A DNA stretch of 64,000 bases from Ulvibacterium sp965248315 (GCF_965248315.1 NZ_CBDFIX010000002.1:1922001-1986000); one strand, 5' to 3'. Shown: positions 25,269 through 33,972, counted from the first letter of the stretch. Translations and numbers: made by a program. Notes: generated by a model from the letters alone, not told the origin.

Positions 25269-26750
25269 ATGAAACCATTTTTAGGCATTATGCTATTGTT
25301 CGTCTCCATTACGGTTTCCGCTACGGAACGATGGGACATTTTTGAAATAGAACTAAAAGGGCCAAAAGTAGAAAACCCCTTTACCGAGATTTGGGTACAG
25401 GCCGAATTTCAATTTAAAAACTTCCGTTACCATGTAGATGGATTTTACGATGGCAATCAGACCTACAAAATTCGATTTATGCCGGAACATGTTGGAAAAT
25501 GGACGTATGTCATAAAAAGTAATTCTCCTGAAATGAGCGGTAAGACGGGAAAGTTTCGATGTACCCCGGCAACACCGAACAACCACGGCCCTGTTTCCGT
25601 ACGGGATACCTTTCATTTTAAATATGCGGATAGCACGCCCTTTTATGTGTTGGGTACTACGGCTTATGCCTGGATTCACCAAAAGGAAGAACGGATAAAG
25701 GAAACGTTGAACACCTTGGAACAGGAGGCCTTTAATAAAATTCGGATGACGGTTATGCCCAAGTATTATGGCAGATACGTTTCCAATGAACCGGATCTAT
25801 ATCCTTTTGAAGGTTCGTTGGAATCAGGTTGGGATCGGACGCGATTTAATGTGGAGTTTTTTAAGCATCTGGAAAAACAGGTCGGGGAACTTCGGAAGCG
25901 GAACGTAGAGGCCGATATTATCATTTTTCACCCTTATGATAAGGATAGTTGGGGCTTTAGCAAGGGTACCATAGAAGAAAATGTATTCTATTTAAAATAT
26001 CTGGTCGCAAGATTGGCATCGTATCGAAATGTCTGGTGGAGTATGGCCAATGAATATGATGTAATGCACAAGCCAGAATCGGAATGGGAAACTTATTTTA
26101 AGGAGCTTGTTGCCAACGACCCGTACCAACATCTAAAATCCATTCACAATGGCAAGTCCTGGTACAATCATTCCAACCCTTGGATAACCCATTTAAGTGT
26201 GCAGACTCCATATTTGGAGAAAACTCAAACTTGGCGGGAGACCTATCATAAACCCGTTATCAATGATGAATTCGTCTACGAAGGCAATGTTCCTTTTGAC
26301 TGGGGAAATCTTACTCCGGAGGAAACCGTAAACCGATTTTGGACCATATATTGCCGTGGGGGATATGCCTCACATGGGGAAACCTATGTACATCCAGAGA
26401 ATATTCTTTGGTGGGCCAAGGGAGGCAAATTGTACGGGGAGAGCCCTAAAAGATTGCGGTTTCTGGCGCAAATCATGAAAGAGGCCCCGGAAAAAGGATT
26501 AACGCCCATACACACGCAATGGAATAAAGAAACCTATCTGTACAAGGAACAGGACTACTTTTTGTTCTATTACGGAAATAGTCAACAAGCCAGTGCACGG
26601 TTGAAGCTTGCAAAGGATAAAAAGTATAGTGTCGAGATTATTGACGCCTGGAACATGACTATAGAAAAACTACAAGATGAATATAGCGGTACGGTGGAAA
26701 TTCCGCTCCCCCAAAGACCCTATATGGCGGTAAGGGCCATGGCACAATAG
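25269..26750 (+). CDS. Secreted DUF5060/DUF4038-type glycoside hydrolase
   Basis: 493 residues. A signal peptide (1-18) is followed by an N-terminal beta-sandwich (about 20-100, DUF5060-like, FEIELKGPKVENPF and YKIRFMPEHVGKW). A (beta/alpha)8 barrel (about 105-400, DUF4038-like) has FYVLGTTAYAWIHQ, WWSMANEYDV with Glu262, and PVINDEFVYEG with Glu334. The NE and DE glutamates match the acid/base and nucleophile positions of clan GH-A retaining glycosidases. A C-terminal beta domain (about 410-493) completes it. DUF4038 proteins include apiosidase-type enzymes (GH140). The exact substrate is unknown. It sits in the middle of the hydrolase operon. Confidence 0.8.
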   Translation: MKPFLGIMLLFVSITVSATERWDIFEIELKGPKVENPFTEIWVQAEFQFKNFRYHVDGFYDGNQTYKIRFMPEHVGKWTYVIKSNSPEMSGKTGKFRCTPATPNNHGPVSVRDTFHFKYADSTPFYVLGTTAYAWIHQKEERIKETLNTLEQEAFNKIRMTVMPKYYGRYVSNEPDLYPFEGSLESGWDRTRFNVEFFKHLEKQVGELRKRNVEADIIIFHPYDKDSWGFSKGTIEENVFYLKYLVARLASYRNVWWSMANEYDVMHKPESEWETYFKELVANDPYQHLKSIHNGKSWYNHSNPWITHLSVQTPYLEKTQTWRETYHKPVINDEFVYEGNVPFDWGNLTPEETVNRFWTIYCRGGYASHGETYVHPENILWWAKGGKLYGESPKRLRFLAQIMKEAPEKGLTPIHTQWNKETYLYKEQDYFLFYYGNSQQASARLKLAKDKKYSVEIIDAWNMTIEKLQDEYSGTVEIPLPQRPYMAVRAMAQ

Positions 26751-26797
26751 AAACCCGAAATCTATAAGAACAATTCAAAAATTTCAGGAGAAGGAAA

Positions 26798-27844
26798 ATG
26801 AAAAGTACAGTATTGATAGTAGTGGTTCTGATGGGCACTTTGATGCTTTCATTAAAGGAAAAAGAAGATTCTAGCCCCAGAGTATTTGTATTTACGGATG
26901 TCAATATCGATTCGGGCGATCCGGATGATAGGCAATCCTTAATCCATCTCTTATGGTATGCGGATGAATTGAAAATAGAGGGAATTGTACCAGATCGATG
27001 GAATGCAAAAGGCTATGAGGCTTGTGAAATGGTTTTGGAGGCCTATAAAAAAGATTATGAAACCTATGGATTCCAGGATTTGGGATATCCTGATACTAAG
27101 CACATTCAAAATAAAATCGCCAAAGACACCTTGGATGCCGTACGACTTTTTTCAAAAGCCGCCTCAATAGAAGACAATCCGCTTTATGTTTTGGTTTGGG
27201 GCAATATGGAAGTTTTTTATAGGGCATTGGAGCAGAACCCCCATTTGGCAAAGAACATTCGATTGATAACAATAGGTACCGGATTGATGTTGGAACAGCA
27301 TATTCCGGAAATGCCACCAAGTTGGGAAAGATCGGTTCCTTGTAAACAATTGAACTGGAACGGCTTTGGAAGGGACAAAATTTACAATGACTCCAAGTTT
27401 GATAGCATGTGGTGGTTGGAAATCAACTGGACCTATGCCGGAATGTTTACCGGAAAGCAACCGGAGCAAATGTTTCAAAAACTATCAAAATATGGGAACC
27501 TGGGAATGCACATCAAGGAAGTGGTCAAAAATCACAACTGGGCCCAATACTTCCGCGTTGGGGATACTCCATCCGTTTTATATGTCCTAGATCCGAACAA
27601 TCCTTTGGCCGATCCTACATCTGGCAGCTGGGCCGGAAAATTCGTAAAACCTTTTCCAGTTGAAAGACCTAACTATTACACGGATGACCACGGGCCGATT
27701 ACATGGAATTATAAGGACCCATGCTTAACATGGGAAAACCATACCAAGGTAGATGCCTATGCCAGAGGAACTTTGGAGGAAAAAAGAGAGGGAATGTATG
27801 AAGCATTGTTGAGCAAAGTAGGAAGGATCTACAGGCAGAAATAA
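26798..27844 (+). CDS. Second DUF1593 nucleoside-hydrolase-like protein, single-domain
   Basis: 348 residues. A weak N-terminal signal (about 1-20) is followed by VFVFTDVNIDSGDPDDRQSL, the same Asp cluster (DPDD) as in the first DUF1593 gene, but with two extra residues before it. VLVWGNMEVFYRALEQ corresponds to the VAVWGGACDLA element. It lacks the C-terminal Ig-like domain of the 21344 gene. The two are paralogs that have diverged greatly, so they may act on different linkages of one substrate. It lies 47 bp after the glycosidase and 31 bp before the metallophosphatase. Confidence 0.75.
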   Translation: MKSTVLIVVVLMGTLMLSLKEKEDSSPRVFVFTDVNIDSGDPDDRQSLIHLLWYADELKIEGIVPDRWNAKGYEACEMVLEAYKKDYETYGFQDLGYPDTKHIQNKIAKDTLDAVRLFSKAASIEDNPLYVLVWGNMEVFYRALEQNPHLAKNIRLITIGTGLMLEQHIPEMPPSWERSVPCKQLNWNGFGRDKIYNDSKFDSMWWLEINWTYAGMFTGKQPEQMFQKLSKYGNLGMHIKEVVKNHNWAQYFRVGDTPSVLYVLDPNNPLADPTSGSWAGKFVKPFPVERPNYYTDDHGPITWNYKDPCLTWENHTKVDAYARGTLEEKREGMYEALLSKVGRIYRQK

Positions 27845-27875
27845 GTAAAAGAACATAGGTAATAGTAGTTTGATT

Positions 27876-28886
27876 ATGGATCGTAGAAAATTTATGAATC
27901 AATTGGGCTTAGGATCGACAGCAACGGTTTTACCTTCGATGATGCTACCGTTTAGCACTTCTGGCCAGGGAAACCATAAGACCAAACCCCTGGTTTTTGG
28001 GATTGTAGCCGATGTACACAAGGACCTTATGCCAGATGCGGACGAACGCTTGGAAAAATTTATATCCGAAGCACAAAAAAGAAAGGTTGATTACATCATG
28101 CAGCTTGGGGATTTTTGTATGGCCGATGACAAAAACCAAGATTTCATGGATATTTGGAAAACCTTTAAAGGTCCCAAATACCATGTGTTGGGCAATCATG
28201 ATATGGATAGGAATTCCAAAAAAGAGATGTTGGAATTCTGGGACATGCCCAAAACGTATTATTCCTATGACTTTCATGGTTTTCATTTTGTTGTACTGGA
28301 TGCTAATTTCCTCTATAAGGATGGGGTTTTTATAGACTATGAAAGATCCAATTTTTATGTGGATAACTCATACAGGACCTTTATTGATGATGAGCAAATG
28401 GAGTGGTTAAAGGCAGACTTGGAAGTGACTACGGCTCCAACGATCATATTCTCACACCAAAGTCTTTGGCACTATCAATGGGGCGTAAAAAATCGGCTGG
28501 CCATACAAAAGATTATGGAAGCACATAAAAAGAAAATTATCTGCTGTATGAACGGCCATAACCATATCGATTTTCATCATCGTCAAAATGGTATCGATTA
28601 TCTAGAAATCAATAGTATGTCCTACCAGTGGATGGAAGATAAGTACAGAAATACCCAACGCTGTCCAAAGGCCATGTACGAGCAATACAAATGGTTGCCC
28701 AATATGGCTACCTATAAGAATCCGCTCTATGCTTTTGCGACCCTTGACCCAAAAGGGATTCTATCCCTGGAAGGTGTCAAGAGCGAATGGGTCCCGCCCT
28801 CGCCCTATGCCATGGGAATGCCCAAAAGTATTTATGGTAACGAATACTCTCCGGAAATCTCGGATTACCATTTACAATTTGGATAG
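27876..28886 (+). CDS. Tat-exported calcineurin-like metallophosphoesterase
   Basis: 336 residues from the ATG at 27876 (an upstream TTG at 27870 is in frame). MDRRKFMNQLGLGSTATVL is a twin-arginine signal. All metallophosphatase motifs are present: IVADVH (DxH), MQLGDFC (GD), LGNHDMD (GNHD), IIFSHQSLWH and MNGHNHIDFHH (GHxH). The enzyme should hydrolyse phosphomono- or diesters with a dinuclear metal centre. Export by Tat means it folds with its metals in the cytoplasm. In the operon it could remove phosphate from the same substrate that the DUF1593 and ADP-ribosylglycohydrolase-like proteins attack, which is an inference. Confidence 0.85.
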   Translation: MDRRKFMNQLGLGSTATVLPSMMLPFSTSGQGNHKTKPLVFGIVADVHKDLMPDADERLEKFISEAQKRKVDYIMQLGDFCMADDKNQDFMDIWKTFKGPKYHVLGNHDMDRNSKKEMLEFWDMPKTYYSYDFHGFHFVVLDANFLYKDGVFIDYERSNFYVDNSYRTFIDDEQMEWLKADLEVTTAPTIIFSHQSLWHYQWGVKNRLAIQKIMEAHKKKIICCMNGHNHIDFHHRQNGIDYLEINSMSYQWMEDKYRNTQRCPKAMYEQYKWLPNMATYKNPLYAFATLDPKGILSLEGVKSEWVPPSPYAMGMPKSIYGNEYSPEISDYHLQFG

Positions 28887-29031
28887 GGATAGCACGTAGT
28901 TTAAAGTACGGATTCTTGACATTCCAGTCATTTGTATTTCAAAGGGACGATGAACAGATTCGCGGGTGAAACAGGACTATGCAAACATGAATATTCACTA
29001 TATTGTAGATCTTCAACCAAGACCATGCAAA

Positions 29032-29889
29032 ATGAAAAAATCACTCCTCTTTTCACTATTAAGTGTAACGATTTGTATATCAGCTATTGGGCAATCGGGA
29101 AAGGTCTATGACAACCTGACCCTGAGCAGCAAAATCCTGAATGGCGAACGCAACTACGCGGTGTATCTGCCTCCGGATTATGAAAGCTCCGAGCGTAGTT
29201 ATCCCGTACTTTATCTGTTGCATGGTGCTACAGATAATCATACGGGGTGGGTACAATTCGGTGAGGTACTTCATATAACCGATAAGGCCATTAAGGAAGG
29301 TAAGGCAACACCTATGATTATAGTAATGCCCGATGCCGATACCGGTCAGATGGGCTATTTTAATGTAGGCGACTGGAAATACGAGGACTTCTTTTTTGAG
29401 GAATTGATGCCGCACGTAGAAAAGAAATATCGCATAAAAGGAGAAAAGCGTTATCGCGCCGTAGCCGGACTTTCCATGGGAGGCGGAGGATCCTTTATGT
29501 ACGCTTTGCACCATCCGGAATTGTTTTCTTCGGCCTGTCCGTTAAGTGCTTATGTGGGACCGTTGACCATTGAAGATTTGAAGCGACGTATTGCTCGGGG
29601 CGACAAAAAATATTCGGATAAGGAAATCAAAGAATACTTTCAAAAACACAATGCCCTGAATTTATTGGAAAGTGTTCCCGTTGAGGATATCAAGTCCGTC
29701 AGATGGTATATTGATTGTGGTGATGATGATTTTTTATATGAGGGCAACAGTTTGGTACATATAGCGATGACCAAAAAGGAAATTCCACATGAATATCGCG
29801 TACGGGACGGAGGGCATAGCTGGACCTACTGGCGCGAGTCCCTGCCGGAAGTACTTCATTTTGTATCCCAGGCCTTTCACCAATACTGA
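29032..29889 (+). CDS. Secreted esterase D-type alpha/beta hydrolase
   Basis: 285 residues from the ATG at 29032, which begins a good signal peptide (KKSLLFSLLSVTICISAIGQ); the frame is open from 28966. The putative-esterase fold has NYAVYLPPDYESSERSYPVLYLLHGATDN, the nucleophile elbow AGLSMGGGGS, YIDCGDDDFLYEG (Asp) and VRDGGHSWTYWR (His). Relatives are feruloyl and acetyl-xylan esterases and tributyrin esterase EstA. It is preceded by a 145-bp gap, the largest in the operon, which could hold a secondary promoter. It ends 6 bp before the ADP-ribosylglycohydrolase-like gene. Confidence 0.85.
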   Translation: MKKSLLFSLLSVTICISAIGQSGKVYDNLTLSSKILNGERNYAVYLPPDYESSERSYPVLYLLHGATDNHTGWVQFGEVLHITDKAIKEGKATPMIIVMPDADTGQMGYFNVGDWKYEDFFFEELMPHVEKKYRIKGEKRYRAVAGLSMGGGGSFMYALHHPELFSSACPLSAYVGPLTIEDLKRRIARGDKKYSDKEIKEYFQKHNALNLLESVPVEDIKSVRWYIDCGDDDFLYEGNSLVHIAMTKKEIPHEYRVRDGGHSWTYWRESLPEVLHFVSQAFHQY

Positions 29890-29895
29890 TTTTAT

Positions 29896-31134
29896 ATGAG
29901 GCAAAAAATCATAATATTTTTGTTTTTGGTTGTCTTCGGATCAAGTCTTGGGCTTTCGCAAGAGTACCATACCATCTCCAAAAAGGAACTTCGAAGCAAA
30001 ATAGAAGGGTATTGGTTAGGACAACTGGTAGGGAATTATATGGGATTTCCATTTGAATTTGTGTATAGTGCTGATCCGGCGCCCATTTTCGTTGATAGAT
30101 ATTACAATGTGACGGATTCCGCCGGCATCAAGATGAATTACACCGATCGCCGGGGCAACGTCAATATTTTTGCGGATGCCTTGGGAGGAGCTTGGAGCGA
30201 TGATGACTCAGATATCGAATTCGTTACCCTACATGCCGTTGAGGAACATGGGTTGGATATCAATTACCAAGAAATTACGGATGCCTGGAAAAAGCATATC
30301 AACCGTTTTATTTGGGTAAGTAACCGCAAAGCTCGTGACCTTATGGAAGAAGGGCTGGTAGCCCCGGATACCGGTAAAAAGGAGAACAACCCTTACTGGT
30401 ATGCCATAGACCCCCAATTGGTGAACGAGATTTGGAGCGCTTTTTACCCCGCAATGCCCGATATGGCCGTTGAGCGTGCCGAATGGGGGGCCAGGATTAC
30501 CAGTGATGATTGGGGTACACACCCTACGATGTTCTATGCCGCCCTTTACAGCGCCGCTTTTTATGAGAAGGACATTGCCAAATTATATGATATAGGCATG
30601 TCTTATATTCCAAAGGACAGCCCCTTTTATAAGGGTTTGCAAGACGTAAAAAAGTGGCACAAGGAGAACCCGGATTGGAAAACTACCCGGGAGCTCATAA
30701 AGAATAACTACTTGGCATATCCAAAAGTGGTGGATAGTCCATTTTATCAGGAGGTCTCTGCAATGGTCAATGGACTCTGTGGGGCCATGGCCATACGCTA
30801 CGGTGAAGGAGATTTTATAAAAACCACGGGCATTGCTGTTTCCGCCGGATATGATTGTGACAACCAAGGAGCCACTTGTGCCGGCTTGATCGGGGTATTA
30901 AATGGTGCCGGGTGTATTCCCAGGGAATTGACGTATGAAATGGGTTACAACGAAAAATGGGACGCTCCGTTCAACAACCAATACATCAACTATTCCCGTG
31001 ATGGCCTACCCAACCTCACCTATATTTCGGACATCGTAGATCGAATCTTGGCCATTTCCGAAAAGGCCATTTTGGAAAATGGCGGAAAGAAGACGGAAGA
31101 AGATGGTACTACGGTCTATCACATCAAAGCTTAG
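29896..31134 (+). CDS. Secreted ADP-ribosylglycohydrolase-family protein
   Basis: 412 residues with an N-terminal signal peptide (about 1-21). The all-helical ARH fold is shown by EGYWLGQLVGNYMGFPFE, WSDDDSDIEFVTLHAVE (metal-binding Asp cluster) and AVSAGYDCDNQGATCAGLIGVLNGA (the second Mg-binding Asp pair). Characterised ARH proteins remove ADP-ribose from proteins or nucleic acids inside cells. An exported one in a catabolic operon more likely cleaves another N- or O-ribosyl or related glycosidic bond. It is insertion-rich compared with typical 300-residue ARHs. It lies 6 bp after the esterase. Confidence 0.85.
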   Translation: MRQKIIIFLFLVVFGSSLGLSQEYHTISKKELRSKIEGYWLGQLVGNYMGFPFEFVYSADPAPIFVDRYYNVTDSAGIKMNYTDRRGNVNIFADALGGAWSDDDSDIEFVTLHAVEEHGLDINYQEITDAWKKHINRFIWVSNRKARDLMEEGLVAPDTGKKENNPYWYAIDPQLVNEIWSAFYPAMPDMAVERAEWGARITSDDWGTHPTMFYAALYSAAFYEKDIAKLYDIGMSYIPKDSPFYKGLQDVKKWHKENPDWKTTRELIKNNYLAYPKVVDSPFYQEVSAMVNGLCGAMAIRYGEGDFIKTTGIAVSAGYDCDNQGATCAGLIGVLNGAGCIPRELTYEMGYNEKWDAPFNNQYINYSRDGLPNLTYISDIVDRILAISEKAILENGGKKTEEDGTTVYHIKA

Positions 31135-31135
31135 A

Positions 31136-31327
31136 ATGGATAGAAAGCGAATCATTGCCCAAGTTGTAGCGGCCATACTGCTATATACCATTATTTCCTT
31201 GATTTTAGAAAAGGAGTACACCCAACCGGTTGTCCTCAGGGAATTGGGTGAAGGGTCAATATTCGGAATTATCTATGGACTTTTTATCTGGATACGGGAA
31301 AAATGGAGGAACAAGGAAAGTGAATAA
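31136..31327 (+). CDS. Small two-TM protein, last gene of the hydrolase operon
   Basis: 63 residues from the ATG at 31136, 1 bp after the stop of the previous gene; a longer frame from 31079 would overlap that gene. Two hydrophobic segments (about 5-20 and 36-52) flank a polar loop, with a basic/acidic C-terminus (REKWRNKESE). No family recognised. Its tight coupling suggests it is translated with the operon. Confidence 0.6.
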   Translation: MDRKRIIAQVVAAILLYTIISLILEKEYTQPVVLRELGEGSIFGIIYGLFIWIREKWRNKESE

Positions 31328-31443
31328 GGGATTTGGAAAAAATCTTTTGAGTGTTGCCCTGGAGCACTAGGTGTCCAAATACTATTTGGCCATGGCTTTA
31401 AGGTTTTCGAACAGCCAGTTTCCCCTACTCAACATAAATGCCC

Positions 31444-31869
31444 TCACTTTGCAAATAGTTGTCCTATATCCTTAAAGGACTTAAATTCAAGGGCATTTCC
31501 AGCAGGGTCCAAAAAGAACATTGTGGCCTGTTCCCCAGGTTGTCCTTCAAAACGAATGTATGGTTCAATAATAAATTCAACCCCTTTGTGCTTCAATCCA
31601 TCCGCAAAAGGTTGAAACATATCCCAAGGTAATACAACACCATAATGCGGTACAGGAACATCATGCCCATCTACTGGGTTATGGTGCAGGTCTTCAATCT
31701 CCGATTTAGGTTTATAGTGAATCACCAATTGGTGGCCGAAGAGGTTAAAATCTACCCAATGGTCACTACTTCTGCCTTCGGAACAATTCAAAACATCCCG
31801 ATAAAACTTTCTGCATTCGTCTAGATTGTGAACAGGAATGGCGATATGAAAAGGTGCTACATTTGGCAT
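31444..31869 (-). CDS. VOC-family (glyoxalase-like) protein
   Basis: 141 residues with two beta-alpha-beta-beta-beta modules. The first opens with PFHIAIPVHNLDECRKFYRDVLN, with metal-ligand His in FHIA. The second contains VPHYGVVLPWDMFQPFADGLK and the terminal TMFFLDPAGNALEFKSF with the closing Glu ligand. VOC proteins include dioxygenases, glyoxalases and resistance proteins. This one is probably a metal-dependent enzyme of unknown substrate, in a minus-strand pair with the alpha/beta hydrolase at 31942. Confidence 0.85.
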   Translation of the reverse strand: MPNVAPFHIAIPVHNLDECRKFYRDVLNCSEGRSSDHWVDFNLFGHQLVIHYKPKSEIEDLHHNPVDGHDVPVPHYGVVLPWDMFQPFADGLKHKGVEFIIEPYIRFEGQPGEQATMFFLDPAGNALEFKSFKDIGQLFAK

Positions 31870-31941
31870 AAATCAACATTTGACCCCACTTCTTCGAGCT
31901 TACGTAGGGTCGCGATTGTGGGTTATAAATGTAGCCCTTTC

Positions 31942-32781
31942 CTAGGACTTCAAAAAATCCACGATTTGTTCGTTAAGATGTTCTTGATGCATAGAATGCC
32001 CTAAACCTCTGGTTCGAATAAATTGACTGCCATTCCAACAAGCATGAACTTTTTCCGAGGCGTGAAAAGGAGCAAGGGTATCCAACTCATCATGAAGCAA
32101 AAGCCCCTTTTTGGTATTGTTTTCCACAAATTTGGAAGAAGAAAAGTCCCGTACCTGAAAATCGAATCGCTTAAAAATATAGTCTTCGAAAGCTTTTAAC
32201 ACTCTAGTATTAAAGCCCAAGAGCTTTTGATAGTGTGCCAGTATTTCATGAAATTCGGAGGGGGAACCGATGGTTACAATTTTTTCTAGCTCCAAATGGG
32301 AATGTTTACTTTGGTTGTACAAAATCGTCATACCACCCACGGAGTGGCCAATGATATGAGTAGGGCTAAATGTCTTTATCATATCCTCTAGACAGTCTGC
32401 GTAGAGTGGGACATAAAGTATTTTTCCGGAAGAATGTCCATGTGCCGGGGCATCAAAGGCAAAAACATTGTAATCGGCATCTCTCAATTTGGCGATTAGA
32501 TTGCGCCAGCGAAAGCTATTGCTTTCCCAACCATGAACCAATAGCACGGTCTCTTTGTTTCCGGGCCAATGGTAGGTCTGTAGTTGGTGTCCCTGGGTAT
32601 CCTCAACCGAATATTTTGCTTTTTCCAGATAATCGAACTGCTTTGGAAGTACCCTGCCCTTGCGAACCGTACAGAAAACATTAAATGCCTTTTTAGCGGC
32701 CTTTGTTTTGGAAAATAGGGAGAGCAGATTAAAATAAGCCCCGTAGAGCCTTGGAATAAGTTTAGTAAGAATCTTTTTCAT
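31942..32781 (-). CDS. Cytoplasmic alpha/beta hydrolase
   Basis: 279 residues. LLVHGWESNSFRWRNLIAKL gives the oxyanion-hole motif, FAFDAPAHGHSSG follows, IIGHSVGGMTILY holds the nucleophile Ser, LLLHDELDTLAPF the Asp, and TRGLGHSMHQ the His. The fold resembles serine aminopeptidase S33/hydrolase_4 enzymes. There is no clear signal peptide. The gene is divergent from an HxlR-type regulator (32881), and a candidate operator sits between them, so it is probably the regulator's target. Confidence 0.85.
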   Translation of the reverse strand: MKKILTKLIPRLYGAYFNLLSLFSKTKAAKKAFNVFCTVRKGRVLPKQFDYLEKAKYSVEDTQGHQLQTYHWPGNKETVLLVHGWESNSFRWRNLIAKLRDADYNVFAFDAPAHGHSSGKILYVPLYADCLEDMIKTFSPTHIIGHSVGGMTILYNQSKHSHLELEKIVTIGSPSEFHEILAHYQKLLGFNTRVLKAFEDYIFKRFDFQVRDFSSSKFVENNTKKGLLLHDELDTLAPFHASEKVHACWNGSQFIRTRGLGHSMHQEHLNEQIVDFLKS

Positions 32782-32792
32782 AAAACGAATTA

Positions 32793-32813
32793 AGTAACTT
32801 TTTGTAACTTACT
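32793..32813. promoter_or_regulatory. Candidate HxlR operator
   Basis: AGTAA and TTACT arms frame an 11-nt centre, and the overlapping AAGTAAC-TTTTT-GTAACTT half-sites are near-symmetric. The site is 12 bp upstream of the alpha/beta hydrolase start, between it and the divergent HxlR gene. HxlR/DUF24 regulators bind such TACT-like dyads next to their targets. The call rests on symmetry and position only. Confidence 0.4.
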
Positions 32814-32880
32814 CTTTTAAAGAAACTAAAATATGCATTTGTTTTACGATAAAAAAGAGGTTGTAAAGTAATAACTAGGT

Positions 32881-33318
32881 ATGGGTATGGAAACTATTAC
32901 TGAAAATGAGAAGGTTAGGGTGGCAAAAAAAATAAAAAAAATGTTTGGCCATATCGATCGGCGTACGGCGGAATACTGCCCTATTCGCGATGTTATGGCC
33001 TTGGCCTCGGATAAATGGAGTATTCTTATCGTTCTATATTTAGGATACTACCCCATACTTCGCTTTAATGAACTTAAAAAAAAGGTATACGGGATTTCAA
33101 ATAAGGTCTTGAGCGAAAAATTAAAACTTCTGGAAACGGATGGTTATTTATCCCGAACCTTATATCCGGAAGTGCCTATACGGGTAGAATATGAGCTTAC
33201 CGATTTTGGACACTCCTACCTACAGAAATTGTTAGATCTTACCGAATGGGTAACCCAATACAGCGATACTATTTTGGCTAACCGAAAAAAAACTCAAAAA
33301 ACGGCAACTCGCCAATAG
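32881..33318 (+). CDS. HxlR/DUF24-family winged-helix regulator
   Basis: 145 residues. The HxlR signature is present: YCPIRDVMALASDKWSILIVLYLGYYPILRFNELKKKVYGISNKVLSEKLK (helices split by turns), then LETDGYLSRTLYPEVPIRVEYELTDFG, the wing. The conserved N-terminal Cys of the family is kept in YCPIR and can act as a redox or electrophile sensor in relatives. It probably represses the divergent alpha/beta hydrolase gene, in the style of electrophile-responsive pairs. A second ATG at 32887 is an alternative start. Confidence 0.9.
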   Translation: MGMETITENEKVRVAKKIKKMFGHIDRRTAEYCPIRDVMALASDKWSILIVLYLGYYPILRFNELKKKVYGISNKVLSEKLKLLETDGYLSRTLYPEVPIRVEYELTDFGHSYLQKLLDLTEWVTQYSDTILANRKKTQKTATRQ

Positions 33319-33417
33319 TGGTTGGTTGTCGGTTGGTTGGTGTTCAGTAAGCAGTTAACAAGTATCAGTTGATATTTTTCGAAGACTATCGACCAACAAC
33401 CAAAAACGAACAACCAA
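33319..33417. repeat. GGTTGG-type inverted repeat between convergent genes
   Basis: The left end is rich in GGTTGGTTG units (33318-33346). The right end (33389-33417) holds ACCAACAACC and ACAACCAATT, the approximate reverse complement, so the segment can fold into a long imperfect hairpin with an AT-rich centre. It fills exactly the space between the stops of two convergent genes and may act as a bidirectional terminator or be a dispersed repeat. Confidence 0.6.
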
Positions 33418-33972
33418 TTAATCCCAGCCGATCATCATATATTTAATTTTGGCCTTATCCGGTATTTGAACTGCCTCTATATTTACGCTGGATGCATAGC
33501 GCAGACTGGAAGGAAGCTCTTCCTTGCTTATGGTGAAGTAAGCATCACTATCCTTTAGCAGAACCAGTATATTGTTCATAGAAGTAATAATCTTCTTAAT
33601 TTTATGCTTTTCCTTGATATCCTTAAAGGTACTTTGAATGCCAACTCCTCTTTCGGTGAGAAATCTTGGATCCTCAATGCGAACATTTTCAATGATTGGA
33701 ATACTATCCGAACTTGGTGTTAGGGTTAATAAAAGTTGGCCGCCCTTTTCGAGTATTTTAATCCGTTGGGCCTTGTTCGCAAAATTTAACGTAGTTGTAT
33801 CTTTTGCCACGGAATCCGAGGCAAAAATCAATTCCACATCCCTGGCCAAACTACCCTTTTCCAATTTGCCTACCTTGTTTTGAGTTATCAAAAAGGTCGT
33901 GTCCCTTTCTTTTTCGCAACCCCACGGGAAAATTAGTAAAGCGACAACAAAAAGTATGTAAGCGATGCGCAT
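33418..33972 (-). CDS. Lipoprotein of unknown function
   Basis: 184 residues. The signal peptide ends in FPWGC, with Cys at residue 19. The mature part begins EKERDTTFLITQNKVGKLEKGS, then mixed beta structure with DVELIFASDSV. No family recognised. Its start overlaps the stop of the HerA-like ATPase gene (TAATG), so the two are translationally coupled, an odd pairing of an envelope lipoprotein with a cytoplasmic ATPase. Confidence 0.65.
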   Translation of the reverse strand: MRIAYILFVVALLIFPWGCEKERDTTFLITQNKVGKLEKGSLARDVELIFASDSVAKDTTTLNFANKAQRIKILEKGGQLLLTLTPSSDSIPIIENVRIEDPRFLTERGVGIQSTFKDIKEKHKIKKIITSMNNILVLLKDSDAYFTISKEELPSSLRYASSVNIEAVQIPDKAKIKYMMIGWD

